A stretch of 64,000 nt of DNA from Tridacna crocea (GCA_943736015.1 OX031072.1:8831501-8895500), one strand, 5' to 3'; shown: positions 1-10,997, numbered from the stretch's first letter. Notes: a model not told the origin generated them from the letters alone. Numbers and translations are program-made.

Positions 1-213
1 CAGTTTTTAAGTACATATAAATATCTTGAAATGACAGTAATATGAGAAAAGGTCAATGTTTTTGCACAAAGATGACAATTGAGTCTACAGCTGGGCTATG
101 ACAGAACGTTACATTTTCTCTGAAAAAAGCACAGCTAAAAACTTTTTTTTTTTTTAAATTGGCAATATAGCTCGTGAACCATCTAAAGTAAGAGTAGTGT
201 TTCGCAATATTTT

Positions 214-441
214 TTAACCTTTTCCCAAACAAGCCCTGGTTTTTACATGTCTGCAGTAAAAGTCTTTTCAAAACACTGTGGGAAAAGGAGAAATTGCTCG
301 TTACGAGCAATTTCTCCTTTTCCCACAATGTTTTCTACCCTTTTTGAGAACTTTCTGCCATTTTCTCAAAATCTAAAATTGTCGTCTGCAAACTCTTTCA
401 ATTTGGAAGGGTCCAAAATTTATTCTTTGGGAAAGGGTTAA
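214..441 (-). mobile_element. MITE family B (ATTGCTCG core)
   Basis: Bounded by TTAA at 214 and 438. Core arms are GAGAAATTGCTCG and CGAGCAATTTCTC, so the inner palindrome differs from family A in both arms while the outer GGGAAAAGGAG is kept. Left end CTTTTCCCAAACAAGCCC. Confidence 0.8.
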
Positions 442-645
442 GTCTTTACCAAATGACATAGTTTTGGACTAAATCAAAAGCATTTGCCGATAAAAAATTT
501 AATGTGCCTACATTCATGGCATTTGACGTGGATGAATAAGAAAAAACTGCAGGACAACACAGTGAGCTACATAGTGGTAAAAGGAGAAAATACTGGTAAC
601 CAGCATTTTCTCCTTTTTCCACATTGTTTTTTAATGTTTCTAAAA
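438..645 (+). mobile_element. MITE family A, degraded, sharing TTAA with previous copy
   Basis: Begins at the TTAA that ends the copy on its left (TTAAGTCTTTACCAAATGAC). Core AGGAGAAAATACTGG/CCAGCATTTTCTCC remains; the right end is lost. Confidence 0.6.
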
Positions 646-699
646 TAAATCCTCTATCTTAAGACAAATTTTTCAAATACTTTTCACTCTGACCCTTAC

Positions 700-870
700 C
701 AACTGTTCCAGCAGCTATCAAAATAACAGTTAGGTCGACTGTAGGAATGTTTCCAGATTTAGATGCATAACCAGCCATGATCTGGATAGATTCTATCACA
801 AGTTGAAACGAGGCAAGCGACATTATCACAGATAGAATTACAATAGCGATGGGTTCGAGGCGGGATTTAC
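700..870 (-). CDS. MTP-like transporter, exon 6 (TM3-TM4), gene continues left
   Basis: 171-bp exon with a TTTTTCAG acceptor and a GTAAGG donor; the carried G completes the Gly of YPGGKSRLEPIAIVI. It covers the conserved GKxRxEP loop, TM3 (PIAIVILSVIMSLASFQLVI) followed by ESIQIM, and the beginning of TM4 (TVDLTVILIAAGTVG). One base remains for the next exon, which is not in the 699 bases to the window edge. TM5 with the second DxxxD site and the C-terminal ferredoxin-like domain are therefore missing here because of the window boundary. Confidence 0.9.
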
Positions 871-961
871 CTGAAAAATACAAGCAAACAATTACTGACA
901 GCAAATAAACAGCAATATACAATATGCAATTGATAATGCTTAGTAGAAGTTAATTTTTCAA

Positions 962-1190
962 TTAACCCTTTCCCAAACAATCCCTGGTTTTTGCGGTCTG
1001 GAATAGAAGCCTTTTTAAAACATTGTGGGAAAAGGAGAAAATGCTGGTAACCAGCATTTTCTCCTTTTCCCACAATTTTTTCTACCCTATTATTAGACAG
1101 AAATCATCTTTTCAGCAAGAGTTGAACTGTCGTCTGCAAATGCTTTCAATTTGGTCTAGTCTAAAATTTTGTTGTTTGGGAAAGGGTTAA
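962..1190 (-). mobile_element. MITE family A, intact
   Basis: TTAA at 962 and 1187, ends CCCTTTCCCAAAC and TTTGGGAAAGGG, perfect ATGCTGG core. Lies in the intron between CDF exon 6 and exon 5. Confidence 0.85.
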
Positions 1191-1261
1191 ATTCTCAGTC
1201 AAGAAAAGAGCAAAGCTGTGTCAAAAATATAAGGGAAACTGAAGGCAAACATGAATGATTT

Positions 1262-1710
1262 GACTGATTGACTGAACGCTATTTTATGCTGCTTTCAACA
1301 TTATGTCAGTCATATCACTGCCACAGGTCATATATTCATGTATTTCCTTGGTTTCACCAGCACTAAGCTAGGGCTCTGAAGTGCCTTACCCAAGGACACT
1401 CCAATGAAAAGCCTAGTGGATCAATGTGTGGCCCCAAACCAATGCCTCCAAGATACCAGTCCCACACTCAACTTGGCTTGGGCAATTTCTCTCCTAGGAT
1501 TGATGATAGTCATTGCGACAAGACTGATTCCTCTCCCACTGCTGACCGTTGTTCTGATGATGGTTATATGGAAAAGCAGCCAGTGGCTTGGAAAGAAAAT
1601 TGTGCTGAGTGATGGTAAAACATACTCCAGGAAAGCATGTCGAGATATAACTGAAGTAATGTTGCAAACAACATTGAACACCATACAATCAATCATAAAA
1701 CCCATAATCA
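1262..1710. mobile_element. Inverted pair of SINE-1 tails
   Basis: Starts as a reversed SINE-1 tail (GACTGAACGCTATTTTATGC) and ends as a forward tail (ACACCATACAATCAATCA), both enclosing body sequence; apparently two SINE-1 copies head to head. Small open frames here are SINE-derived. Confidence 0.5.
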
Positions 1711-1841
1711 AACACTAAGCCACACAGGAGCCCTAGATATTAAAGCAAACTGTGGCTGTGATAGGATTAAAATATGCTGAAAGCTACATAAAACAGCACA
1801 CAATCTCACCATACAAATGTTTTCTTCAAGCAAATACTTAC

Positions 1842-1998
1842 CCCCTGGATATAAATATATATTTCTCTTTTTTATGGCCCTGGAAGTCCACCATATTATG
1901 ATTCCCGAGGCAAGGTCAACAGCTGAGTCAACCAAACTTGAGATAATTGACATAGATGCAGATAAAGCCACTGCAATAGCCTTGGCAATCAGAAGACA
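1842..1998 (-). CDS. MTP-like transporter, exon 5 (TM1-TM2 with DxxxD metal site)
   Basis: 157-bp exon between a TTTTTACAG acceptor and a GTAAGT donor, phase 0 in, one base out. It encodes the end of TM1 (CLLIAKAIAVALSASMSII) and TM2 (SSLVDSAVDLASGIIIWW), then the cytosolic loop to YLYPG. The DSAVD pentad is the DxxxD motif of TM2; the family's Zn members carry HxxxD here, so a DxxxD site argues for manganese preference by family knowledge. The usual SGSMSI turn reads SASMSI. Membrane location, secretory pathway or vacuole-like compartment, is inferred from the family. Confidence 0.92.
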
Positions 1999-2046
1999 CT
2001 GTAAAAAGAACAATAACATTAATCCTATACTTCATAATTCCAGGCT

Positions 2047-2246
2047 TTAACAACCTTAAAGAAGAATGCTTTTGAAAATACTGAGGGAAAAGGAGAAAAT
2101 GCTGTAACCAGCATTTTCTCCTTTTCCCACAGTATTTTCAACCCTTTTGTGGACAGAAATCATCATTCTAGCTACATTATTTAGTATGTGCAAATGCTTT
2201 CAGTTTGGACGAGTCTAAAAGTTTTTGTCAATTGGTCAAGAGTTAA
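2047..2246 (-). mobile_element. MITE family A, 5'-truncated
   Basis: Core with a one-base loss near the centre (ATGCTGTAACCAGCAT); right TTAA at 2243. It follows CDF exon 5 on the upstream side, about 50 bp from the splice acceptor. Confidence 0.7.
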
Positions 2247-3050
2247 AAGTTCAGAGGCCTTTCACAACTAAAGTTGCTTTTGTGACCAGTAGGTCAAAAC
2301 CAAATCAGCCCCTAAAACACCTTCCATAATCATAATTCCCTTTGCAGCCACAACAGATCAAGATCAGGCTGCACAAAATATAGAGTTTGATCTTCAATCT
2401 ATGCAGTCTACTTTGCTGAAATATGGCAGAGGAAAATCATCATTTGAGCTAAATTTACTTTGTTGTCTGGAAATACTTTCAATTTAGTAGAGTCCAAAGT
2501 TTTACTGTTTGGTAAGAGGGTTTCAGGCAGTAATGAATAAAAGTGTTCATATGAGCATTTCCCAACAATAAATGTACATGTATTCTGTGTACTAAAAAAC
2601 CTGCATTTTTTATGAGATAAAAAATAGATACATATGATCTGAAATGAGTGGGCTTTTGAGATAAGATTTTTATTAAATGAGTCAAGGGAAATGTTATTAA
2701 GAGAGCCTTTGGCGAGCTTAGTAACATTTTTCCTTGATGAGTTTGATAAAACTTTTCCTCGATGAGTCTGATAAAATTTTAACTCGAACGTCCACGCATG
2801 TCAGATTTTTTTTATCATATAACTCCATTTCACAAAATATAGATTAAATGATGAAAAAACATTCATAAATGCACTCGCGGTAATATCCTTAAGACCCATT
2901 CACTTCTATGTAATACGTACAAAATGACGTCAAAAATGATGTCACACAAATTTGACATCAAACGTGTCTAAGAAAAAAAAATTCGTAATTGGTATCATTA
3001 CATTGAAAACAAAAAAGGTTATCTGATAAAAATTGACCAGAAGTACTAAC

Positions 3051-3198
3051 CAGATTTAGAACAAATGACAGTTTGGCCAGACGCTCTGCCCGTTTCTGTA
3101 AGGCAGCGTCCATCTCTTCCTGTTCCGAGACATCTAAAGTGTCGAGCTGTATTTCTTCAAATGCTCGTATTAGCTCATCCTGTTCCTTATAGTATGTC
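3051..3198 (-). CDS. MTP-like transporter, exon 4 (YYKEQDEL motif, start of TM1)
   Basis: 148-bp exon with a TTTATAG acceptor and a GTTAGT donor. The carried AG plus G gives Arg, then TYYKEQDELIRAFEEIQ, and it ends RAERLAKLSFVLNL in phase 0. The YYKEQDELI(E/R)AFEEI segment followed by a cytosolic helix running into TM1 is a hallmark of the plant/fungal Mn-CDF branch and is the most diagnostic stretch outside the membrane core. Confidence 0.88.
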
Positions 3199-3278
3199 CT
3201 ATAAATACATCAGATTAGAAAAATAAAATCTTTCCCTACAAATATTTACCTTGTAACTATACTACAAAATGTAACCAA

Positions 3279-3500
3279 TTAACCCTTTCCCAAAAAACGA
3301 ATTTTGGACTTTTCCAAAAAGTTTGCAGATGACCATTTTAGATTTGGAGAAAATGGCAGAAAGTTGTCAAAAAGGGTACAAAACAGTGTGGAAAAAGGAG
3401 AAATTGCTCGTTCTGAGCAATTCCTCCTTTTCCCACACTGTTTTCAAGAGACTTTCACTGCAGACACGTAAAAACCAGGGCTTGTTTGGGAAAGGGATAA
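3279..3500 (+). mobile_element. MITE family B
   Basis: TTAA at 3279, mutated right end (GGGATAA). Core GAAATTGCTCG/TGAGCAATTCCTCC shows unmatched arm changes. Confidence 0.75.
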
Positions 3501-3879
3501 AAGCATGCGTATACTAAAATTAAAACCTGGCTTAAATAATCATGTTTGTCTCTGCAAGGATAGAAAACATTGTGGCAAATTAAGAAATGATATTTCCTAC
3601 CATTTTTTTCCTGCTCTTGCAATGTTTTTAAACCATTTTCCTCTAAGGTTTAGTTTGATGCAAACAAAAAAACCCCAAACACACACCATTTAATATCGTT
3701 CTAATTATGAATTCAAATTTGAATACCAAAATTAGCAATCTGGTTGGGTAAAAAAAAAAACAACTCAACCAATCAGGGTGCAGCCTAGACTTTCTAAAAT
3801 TGAATTCAAACACAAAACGCTTGTTGCATCATCACAGCCCTTTGAGTCCACAGAAAGTCAAACAAGCCACCATACAAAC

Positions 3880-3982
3880 CTGATCCTTTTTCTGAGTTTC
3901 TTGTCTTCCTTTGACTTGCCATGTTTTTTGTCTGTGAAAACTTTGACAGGAGTTTTCCATTCTTCTGTATCATCTGATGGAG
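3880..3982 (-). CDS. MTP-like transporter, exon 3
   Basis: 103-bp exon with an ATATAG acceptor and a GTTTGT donor. The single G left by exon 2 completes an Ala codon, followed by PSDDTEEWKTPVKVF and a Lys-rich stretch ending KKLRKRI. Two bases (AG) carry over into exon 4. The basic segment just before the conserved YYKEQDEL motif matches the architecture of plant metal tolerance proteins, where a charged N-terminal domain leads into the first helix. Confidence 0.78.
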
Positions 3983-4150
3983 CTATATGTAGAAAATTAA
4001 GCCCTGAGCAATTAACCAAACAAATTAATGTTTGTAAATTCCTAGAGGAAGAAAGTTAACTTACACATTTTGAAAAGAAAAATGCTATTTAGCAACATTT
4101 TCTAGCATTTACTAGTGTTAACTCTTTTTCCAACAATGTTTTAGACTTCC

Positions 4151-4379
4151 TTAACTCATTACCAGTCAACAAAATTTTAGACTAGTTCAAATTGAAAGTA
4201 TTTGCAGACGACAAAATAAAGGTGACTGAAAAATTGAAATTTGTTCTGGGAAGGGTAGAAAACACTGTGGGAAAAGGAGAAAATGCTGGTTACCAGCATT
4301 TTCTCCTATTCCTACAGTGTTTTCAAACGGCTTCTTTCTCAAGGGCGTCAAAAGTAGGGATTGTATGGTCATGGGTTAA
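4151..4379 (+). mobile_element. MITE family A, intact
   Basis: TTAA at 4151 and 4376. Right arm reads CTCCTATTCCTACAG instead of CTCCTTTTCCCACAG, a variant shared with the copy at 28858. Confidence 0.82.
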
Positions 4380-4799
4380 CCTTTTATCAGATGACAAAAA
4401 TAGGTAAATGGATACACATGTCCTGGTAAGCTTTCTAAAGATAAACTTCTCGTAGCGACTGAAGCTCACATTTTTATGGCAAGGGAATGATTTGCAGCAT
4501 ATAATTTTCACAGATCAAACTCTGCCATAAAAGAGGCTAAAATAAAATGTGCGAAACCATTTTCTGGTTTACAGTAGTTTGAACTACATTTGATCAGCCA
4601 ATGTTGAACTAATACCAAAGCCATGCTCTGGTACAAGGGATAATGCACTCTGTGATGCTATTTACCAAGCAAGATCTCAATCGTAATGAATTCATAAAAT
4701 CTAATATCCAACCAAATCCTATGGTAGAATAATCCTTGGCCATGCAGAAAATTTACCAAAGGCTAAAGGTTATGACCTGAACTGCAGCTAATCTTGGTC

Positions 4800-5010
4800 A
4801 ATAATTTGTGCATGGTGTTTATATGGTGTTTCATGCTGTTTTCATCTGAGTTACTGATACTGCAGTACCCAGTGCACCTATCTATACTTTGTATCATTAC
4901 AAATACTTTGCACAATATTTTTCCCAAGCCATCAGCTGTTTTCTCATACAACTATCGTCAAAACAAGAAGTCAACAGTGAAAAAACAATGAATCCTGTCT
5001 CAACAAGAGC
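4800..5010 (-). mobile_element. SINE-1 fragment
   Basis: Reverse body with TATGGTGTTTCATGCTG and TTTTCCCAAGCCATCAGC; head not identifiable. Confidence 0.5.
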
Positions 5011-5221
5011 TATCACTAAATGTGATTATACCCCCCACCAACTCCTTGTCACAAAAACAGGTCTTTGTCATGGAATGCAGAATGGTTTAGTACAATAGTA
5101 AGAGTTGTAAAAAGTTCAAGGGGAATAATTTCGCAACAAATCACAGAAGGGTCATGAAAATTGCACATGCACAACTTTGTACATATATAGGAACAGTGGG
5201 TGTAAATCTGAGTATAGTACC

Positions 5222-5434
5222 TTAACCCATTACCACACAATCCCTGACAAAGAAGCCAGTAGAAAACATTGTGGGAAAAGGAGAAAATGCTGGTAACCAG
5301 CATTTTCTCCTTTTCCCACAATGTTTTCTACCCTTCACAAAACAAATTTCAAATTTTCAGTCACTTTTATGTTGTCATCTGCAAATGCTTTCGATTTGGA
5401 CAAACCTAAAATTTTGTCGTTCGGTAATGAGCTA
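5222..5434 (-). mobile_element. MITE family A
   Basis: Left TTAACCCATTACCACACAA, full 65-bp palindrome around 5294, right end decayed to GAGCTAA. Confidence 0.8.
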
Positions 5435-5529
5435 AAAAGTGTTGGAGTATTGCTCCCGACAAATTTGTGTCTACGCACAGACGGATGGACGGACAGACAG
5501 CCATGGTGATTTCAGTATACCCCCCTCCA

Positions 5530-5668
5530 CTTTGTTGTGGGGCTGTATAAATACTATCATCAATTCTTGGAAAGAAACTGACTGAACTGAAGGTTCGAAC
5601 CAGCCACCTCCCTTAGTCTCAAGTCCTGTAAGCTACCAAAGTTCTACTCTACCAGGCTCTACACAAAA
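5530..5668 (-). mobile_element. SINE-1 head fragment
   Basis: Contains a reversed B box GGTTCGAACC at 5594 and tRNA-like flanks up to the donor of CDF exon 2 (5683). Confidence 0.45.
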
Positions 5669-5682
5669 AATGTGAAGCATAC

Positions 5683-5812
5683 CTGCGATTATTGCTCCAT
5701 TACTTGGCGCAACCTCAGTGATGGTGATGTGGGAGTGGTCTTTAGATCGTAGGTTAGTCATTGATATGTCTCTGCGTCCCAACAAGAAACCTTCATTTTG
5801 ACTTTTGTAGCC
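5683..5812 (-). CDS. MTP-like transporter, exon 2
   Basis: 130-bp internal exon between a TTTTTCAG acceptor and a GTATGC donor. It enters in phase 0 from exon 1 and leaves one base over. It encodes 43 residues (GYKSQNEGFLLGRRDIS... to SNGAIIA), cytosolic and polar, with no membrane segment. It belongs to the variable N-terminal domain that precedes the conserved YYKEQ stretch. Support is the clean splice sites and the phase match on both sides. Confidence 0.75.
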
Positions 5813-5867
5813 CTGAAAAATGAAGGAAAGGTCTTTACTGTGCAACAAAATTTCACCCATGTCCTAA

Positions 5868-6106
5868 TTAACTCTTTACCCCATAAGACATTTCTATGGT
5901 GTCTCTAATTGACCCTAAATAACAGCAAGGATGAACCCATTTCATATGTGTATACGACACCTTTTGATAGCATAGAAAACATTGTGACAAAAGGTGAAAT
6001 TGCTCATCAGGAGCAATTTCACCTTTTGCCACAATGTTTTCTAAAGACTCCTACAAGCAATGTGTAGAAATGACTTTCTATGGAATAAAGGATTGCAAAG
6101 AGTTAA
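5868..6106 (+). mobile_element. MITE family C (GGTGAAATTGCTC core)
   Basis: Left TTAACTCTTTACCCCATAAG. Core arms GACAAAAGGTGAAATTGC and GCAATTTCACCTTTTGCC carry the symmetric GGAG/CTCC to GGTG/CACC exchange relative to families A and B. First of three neighbouring copies to about 6355. Confidence 0.75.
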
Positions 6107-6289
6107 CACATCTGCAGATGACAATTTCAGTGTGGCACAAATGGTACAATTTCTATTGGAAAGGCTACAAAACATCCTGGGAAAAGGAGAAAATGCTGAT
6201 TACCAACATTTTCTCCTTATCCAACAATGTTTTCAAAAGGCTTCTTTCCCAGGGTCATCAAAAGTCTGCATTGTATGGTAAAGGGTTAA
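6103..6289 (+). mobile_element. MITE family A, internally shortened, shares TTAA with left neighbour
   Basis: Starts at the TTAA at 6103 that closes the family C copy and ends GGTAAAGGGTTAA at 6286. The left end segment ACAAAATTTTAG is missing; the core has ATGCTGATTACC. Confidence 0.7.
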
Positions 6290-6355
6290 TCCATTACCCC
6301 ACACAATTCCAAGTTTCAATATCCGTAAAGAAGACGGCTTTTGAAAACATTGTAA
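6286..6355 (-). mobile_element. MITE family A left half, cut by a longer repeat
   Basis: TTAATCCATTACCCCACACAA through GGCTTTTGAAAACATTGT, then sequence switches to the AGAGGACCATGATGG repeat. Confidence 0.6.
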
Positions 6356-7125
6356 AACAAGAGGACCATGATGGTCCTATATGGTTCACCTGAGTACCAT
6401 GCTGTAAAATCAAACTTGTGACCCCTGGGCAGGGCAAGTTTTGACCCCAAGGGCATCCTAAGAAAAACCTTGGTAGAGGTCCACTAGGAGATGCTACTCA
6501 CAAAATATCAAAGCTCTACGCCTTCTAGTTTCAGAGAAGTAGAAATTTAAAGTTTTCCTTCTTTGTTCCTATGTTTCGAACTTGTGACCCCTGGGGCAGG
6601 GCAAGTTTTGACCCCAGGGGCATAGTATGAAGAATTCCACTAAGAGATGCTACATACCAAATATCAAAGCTCTGCACTTTCTAGTTTCAGAGAAGATTTT
6701 TAAAGTTCTCCTTCTTTGTTCCTATGTTTCAAACTTGTGACTCCCGGGACAGGGCTAGTTTTGACCAAAAGGGCATCATATGAACAATCTTGGTAGAGGT
6801 CGACTAGGAGATGCTACATACCAAATATTAAAGCTCTGTACCTTCTAGTTTCAGAGAAGAAGATTTTCAAAGATTTTGCTATTTTTTTTCCTTTTGGTTG
6901 CCATGGCAACCAGAAATATGGCTGGAATTCAATCTCTTGAACAACTTTGATAGAGCTTCACCCAAGGAACATCTCTGCCAAGTTTCATCAAGATTGGCCA
7001 GTGGTTTAGGAGGAGAAGATGTTTAAAGAAATTGTGGACGACAGACGATGGATGATGGAAGACGGACATTGGGCGATCACAAAAGCTCACCATGAGCACT
7101 TTGTGCTCAGGTGAGCTAAAAAGGA
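6356..7125. repeat. Bivalve-type interspersed repeat (GACCCCTGGGGCAGGG units)
   Basis: Begins GGACCATGATGGTCC and CACCTGAGTACC, ends TGTGCTCAGGTGAGCTAAAA. Inside are three diverged units of about 170 bp with CTTGTGACCCCTGG and TTTTGACCCC. This repeat type is common in bivalves by my knowledge; no coding sequence seen. Fragments of the same kind lie at 8976..9400, 12700..12775 and 35390..35880. Confidence 0.65.
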
Positions 7126-7541
7126 TAAAGTCATAGATGACAATAAAGGCCGCAAACTTTTGAGTTTCCACTTTTTTTTTACAGATTGGGCGCTGCCTAC
7201 TATCCGGAAACCATGATACTGTACTTTCAAATTAAGAAATTCTAGAGAATCTGATTGTATATTCTTCAGAATGGTTGGAGAATACAGACCCTAAAATTCC
7301 TCTGGGCCTGCCATAAAGTAGAAAACATTTGATTCTTACCAGTACTTTAATGAGGAACAAAATTTGCCTATTTAGTAACGATTAATCCATTGTAGAAAGG
7401 GATTCAACTATAATCATATAAACTACATGTATAGTATAAACTTGTCAACTGAAAGACCAAAAGTCATCTGACCGGGAATGTTCTAATTAGTGGTCACTTT
7501 ATTAATTACAGCCCCACTTATGCCCAGTCAGACATTTTTTT

Positions 7542-7771
7542 TCACTCATTACCACACAATGATCCTGAGTTGAATGACCCTGAAGAAGAAAACCTTTTGA
7601 AAATATTGGGTGAAAAGGAGAAAATGCTAGTAACCAGCATTTTCTCCTTTTCCCACAATGTTTTCTACCCTTTTTGATTCTATTTTCTACTCTTGAGCCA
7701 CATTAAAATTATTGTCTTCAACTTCTTTCAATTTGCATCAGTCTCACATTTAGTCATTTGGTAAAGAGTTT
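7542..7771 (-). mobile_element. MITE family A, ends decayed
   Basis: CTCATTACCACACAA at left, GGTAAAGAGTTT at right; core ATGCTAGTAACCAGCAT. Confidence 0.7.
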
Positions 7772-7811
7772 GACCAAACCCATTAACAATAGCAATATTC
7801 TAGAAATGTCC

Positions 7812-8030
7812 AAAATGGTTGGTGTTTTCTGTCACTTTCAATATTATTTCAGTCATATCGTAGCCACAGCTCACATATTATCACATGTCCTGGGTTTCAT
7901 CAGTACTAGGCTAGTGCTCAGAAATGTCTTGCCCAAGAACAATCCAGGAGCCTCCAAGTTACATGACTGTATTTTACAGTACCACAGTATCAAGTGTTTG
8001 CTGCCGAGACCTCTTAACTACAGCTTGAAC
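7812..8030 (-). mobile_element. SINE-1 fragment
   Basis: Tail and body of the SINE described at 10005 in reverse (TTTCAGTCATATCGTAGCCAC, CAGTACTAGGCTAGTGCTC); no tRNA head. Confidence 0.5.
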
Positions 8031-8207
8031 TAGGCTACAGTTGCGATGTTTTTTGCGGTAAATCTAAGGTATGCTTAATAATAGTCTTAGTCAATTACAC
8101 TTAATTACAAGCTTTCTTATGTGTATTTTCACATTTTCCCACCCTTTTCTGTGTAACGTAACGTTTATGATGTCATGTTTGTTTATATCAATTTATTTTT
8201 ATGTACT

Positions 8208-8234
8208 CCTGAAGAAGGCAAATGCCGAAACGTC
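8208..8234 (+). other. Hammerhead-like CTGAAGA...GCCGAAACGTC motif
   Basis: CCTGAAGAAGGC, a four-base spacer, then GCCGAAACGTC. This short conserved string recurs at the ends of animal retroelements, and its CTGANGA and GAAAC boxes resemble the hammerhead core seen in Penelope-like elements. Pairing next to the boxes is imperfect here, so catalytic ability is doubtful. Confidence 0.3.
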
Positions 8235-8336
8235 ATACATTACATTTACCATTACAATTTAAATATGTTGTTGTAGTTATTCAACCCTTTACAGTACCAC
8301 TAAGACACAAAGGACCCTAGATACAAATTGAAAGTA

Positions 8337-8564
8337 TTAATTCTTTACCAAACAACAAATTTTTGGACTGGACCAAATTCAAAGCATCTGCAGACAAAAA
8401 ATTAACCTGGTTAATATGATGATTTTTGACTTTGATAGGGTAGAAAAATATTGTGGGAAAAGGAGAAAATGCTGGTTACCAGCATTTTCTCCATTTCCCA
8501 AAATATTTCCGTAAGGCTTCTATCTCAGGGTCTTAAAATTTGGGATTGTGTGGTAAAGACTTAA
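8337..8564 (+). mobile_element. MITE family A
   Basis: TTAA at 8337 and 8561; middle segment altered (ACCTGGTTAATATGATG) but palindrome kept. Confidence 0.75.
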
Positions 8565-8726
8565 ATGCTGATCACAAAATAAAAATGACTTTCTTTTCTT
8601 TTTCAAAAGAGTAGAAAACATTGTTGGGAAAGGAAGTTACTGGTTACCAGCATTCTCTCCTTTTTCCACGATGCTTTAAAAAATATTTTTGATTGGGATT
8701 GTTAAAACTTTGTAGTGAAAGGTTAA
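8561..8726 (+). mobile_element. MITE family A, shortened, shares TTAA at 8561
   Basis: Left end missing; core arms mismatched (GGAAGTTACTGG versus CCAGCATTCTCTCC); ends AAAGGTTAA. Confidence 0.6.
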
Positions 8727-9507
8727 TCCCAAATATTTTTTTATCAGATTACAAAACATCCAGAATGAAAAAACTTCAACAGGACCATGGGTAACTAAAC
8801 AAATATTACCTACCAATGGTTGTATATGCTAATGTGAAGGAAACAGTTAATATTAGCCATAAATATTCTTCTTGAATGTATATTTTATCTGCTGTAATGC
8901 ATAAATGAAATTTCTCTTCTATTACTGCAAGTAGGTTTCACTTTAGTCTTTAGAGGGAGGATAAGTTTATGAGTTAAAAAGAGGGCCAGGATGGCCCTAT
9001 ATCGCTCCGCTGGTTAATATGTAAAATCCTTACATGCCTAATATTACAATACTTGGCCAACTGGTTTTGAACATTCACCGTAAGACCTCTGAGACAGGAC
9101 AAAAATTGGTAGCTCTAATTCTTCTGGTTAGTAACACGACGATTTCTGAAGATTTCAACATGAGCTCATATAAATTTCTGACTCCTGGGATGGAATCAAT
9201 TTCGACCCTACGGCTATAATTTTGGCACTCTTGATAGAAGCCCACTAGATAAAGCTACATGCCAAATTTGTTAGTCTTCAGTCTTATGGTTTCAGAGAAG
9301 AAGATATTTAAGATTGTCAATATTTTTCAATTTTGTTACTATGGCAACCATACTTTTTGAAGGCCTTCTGCCAGTGGAGCTGAAACTTTGTGAGCAAAGG
9401 GTTAATCTATTCTCAGTCCAATGGTTAATTATCAGTAATAAAATAGTGCTAGATCCTGTTATACAACGCAGATATTTTTACCCTTAGTCCCTACAGGATG
9501 AAATTCT

Positions 9508-9736
9508 GAACTCTTTACTAAACAACAAAATTTTAGATTGGTGCAAATTGGAAGCTTTTGTAGATCTATGACAAAAGTAATGCAACTCAAAAATTGGAAC
9601 TTGTTTTGGATTGGATACAAAACACTGTACAGTAGGAAAAGGAGAAAATGCTGGTTACCAGCATTTTCTCACAATGTTTTCGGAAGGCTTCCTTCTCCAG
9701 ATCGTGAAATCCAGGGATTGTTTGGTAAAGGATTAA
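9508..9736 (+). mobile_element. MITE family A with shortened right arm
   Basis: Left CTCTTTACTAAACAACAAAA, right GGTAAAGGATTAA. The right core arm jumps from GCATTTTCTC to ACAATG, losing the CTTTTCCC part. Confidence 0.65.
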
Positions 9737-10004
9737 ATTGATACTTCACTTTAGGAATAACCGAATTGACTCTATTAGTCCCTAAACTGGTCAAAACTTT
9801 TTTCTCCTTTTCACACAATGTTTTTTAAAAGACTCACAATGTTTTCACAGGAGCCAAAGCTTGGGCTTTTTTTGACAAGGGATACACAGTTTTTACAGCT
9901 GTTGAAAAATAATTTCAAACTGGAGAGAAAAAAATATCCTTATCCTGGGTCTGTACTTACACTAACCATTCTTAACAATGTTCCTTGGCTAATTTTAGCT
10001 GAGT

Positions 10005-10291
10005 CCCAGTAGCTCAGTTGGTAGCATGCAGGTCTTGAGAACAGGAGGTCATGGGTTCAATACCTGGACTATTTCTTTCTGAGGACTGACGTGTCAATGC
10101 GACAGGGTTCATTCCTCTCTCACCGCTGATCATTGTTTCAACAATGATTATGTGGGAAAGCAGCAAGTGGCTTGGAAAGATTATTGTGCAGAGCACTGGT
10201 GAAAGAAACTTCATGGATAGGTGCACTGGCCACTGCAATATAACTGAAATAATGTTGAAAATGGCATTAAACACCGTACAATCAATCAACT
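10005..10291 (+). mobile_element. tRNA-derived SINE (SINE-1)
   Basis: A tRNA-like head carries a perfect pol III A box TAGCTCAGTTGG (10010) and a B box GGTTCAATACC (10054), spaced as in tRNA genes, followed by a ~215-bp body and a CAATCAATCA tail. The body (GTGGGAAAGCAGCAAGTGGC, TAACTGAAATAATGTTG) recurs at several other places in the window. Confidence 0.75.
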
Positions 10292-10359
10292 GTGTAACAT
10301 TAGATTTACAAAGTGACACAATTTCCGACCAGCTCAACCTATAGGTTCAGCCAATCAGA

Positions 10360-10435
10360 ACTTGTGTTACTTTCAAATTAAGAAAATTCTTCAGAATTAG
10401 GCTAAGAATGTTCTAGAGAATAGATGGTTAATGCT
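10360..10435. repeat. Fragment of the CCAAT-type palindromic MITE
   Basis: AGCCAATCAGAACTTGTGTTAC and AGGCTAAGAATGTTCTAGAG match one half of the element described at 47236. A second half-fragment lies at 7215..7290. Confidence 0.5.
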
Positions 10436-10542
10436 GAACCTGGATCTACATTTTATCTCCAGTAGACAACTTCTGAAATCCTCCAGCAAACTATTTACCA
10501 CAACAGTAAGCCCAAAGAAGAAATTGCTTTCAGCATATACTA

Positions 10543-10770
10543 TTAACCCTTTACCAGACGACAGAATTTAAGCCTTGTCCAAACTGAAAGCATTTGCAGA
10601 TGACAATTTCATTGTGGCACAAACAGTGCACTTATTCTTGTATGGAGTAGAAAACATTTTGGCAAAAGGAGAAAATGCTGGTTACCGGCATTTTCTCCTT
10701 TTCCCATTTTTTTTTCAAAAGGCTTCATTTCAGGGTCGTTAAAAATCGTCATTGTGTGGTAAAGGGTTAA
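10543..10770 (+). mobile_element. MITE family A, intact ends
   Basis: TTAACCCTTTACCAGACGAC to GTGTGGTAAAGGGTTAA. Middle segment CAATTTCATTGTGGCACAAA marks a sub-lineage also seen at 14778 and 6103. Confidence 0.8.
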
Positions 10771-10997
10771 GTGGTTGGGCTTTATTGTAAGACAGAAAAT
10801 TCCCTGCACAACATAATTGTAAACCACATACAGTGTAGAAGGGGTATTTTTAGTCTAAAAATAAAACCCATAAAATGCAATTTCAAGGTTATTTTTTTCC
10901 AAATTATCTCAGTAGGCAGACAGCATAGATCAACAATCAAGCTGAACATTTTGTCTAATCTGATCTTGACTTACACTAGCCACATTATGTAATATAA

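Noticed and set aside
10005-10080. Functional tRNA gene
   Set aside because: A and B boxes are good but the cloverleaf continues into a SINE body, and the same head recurs elsewhere in the window.
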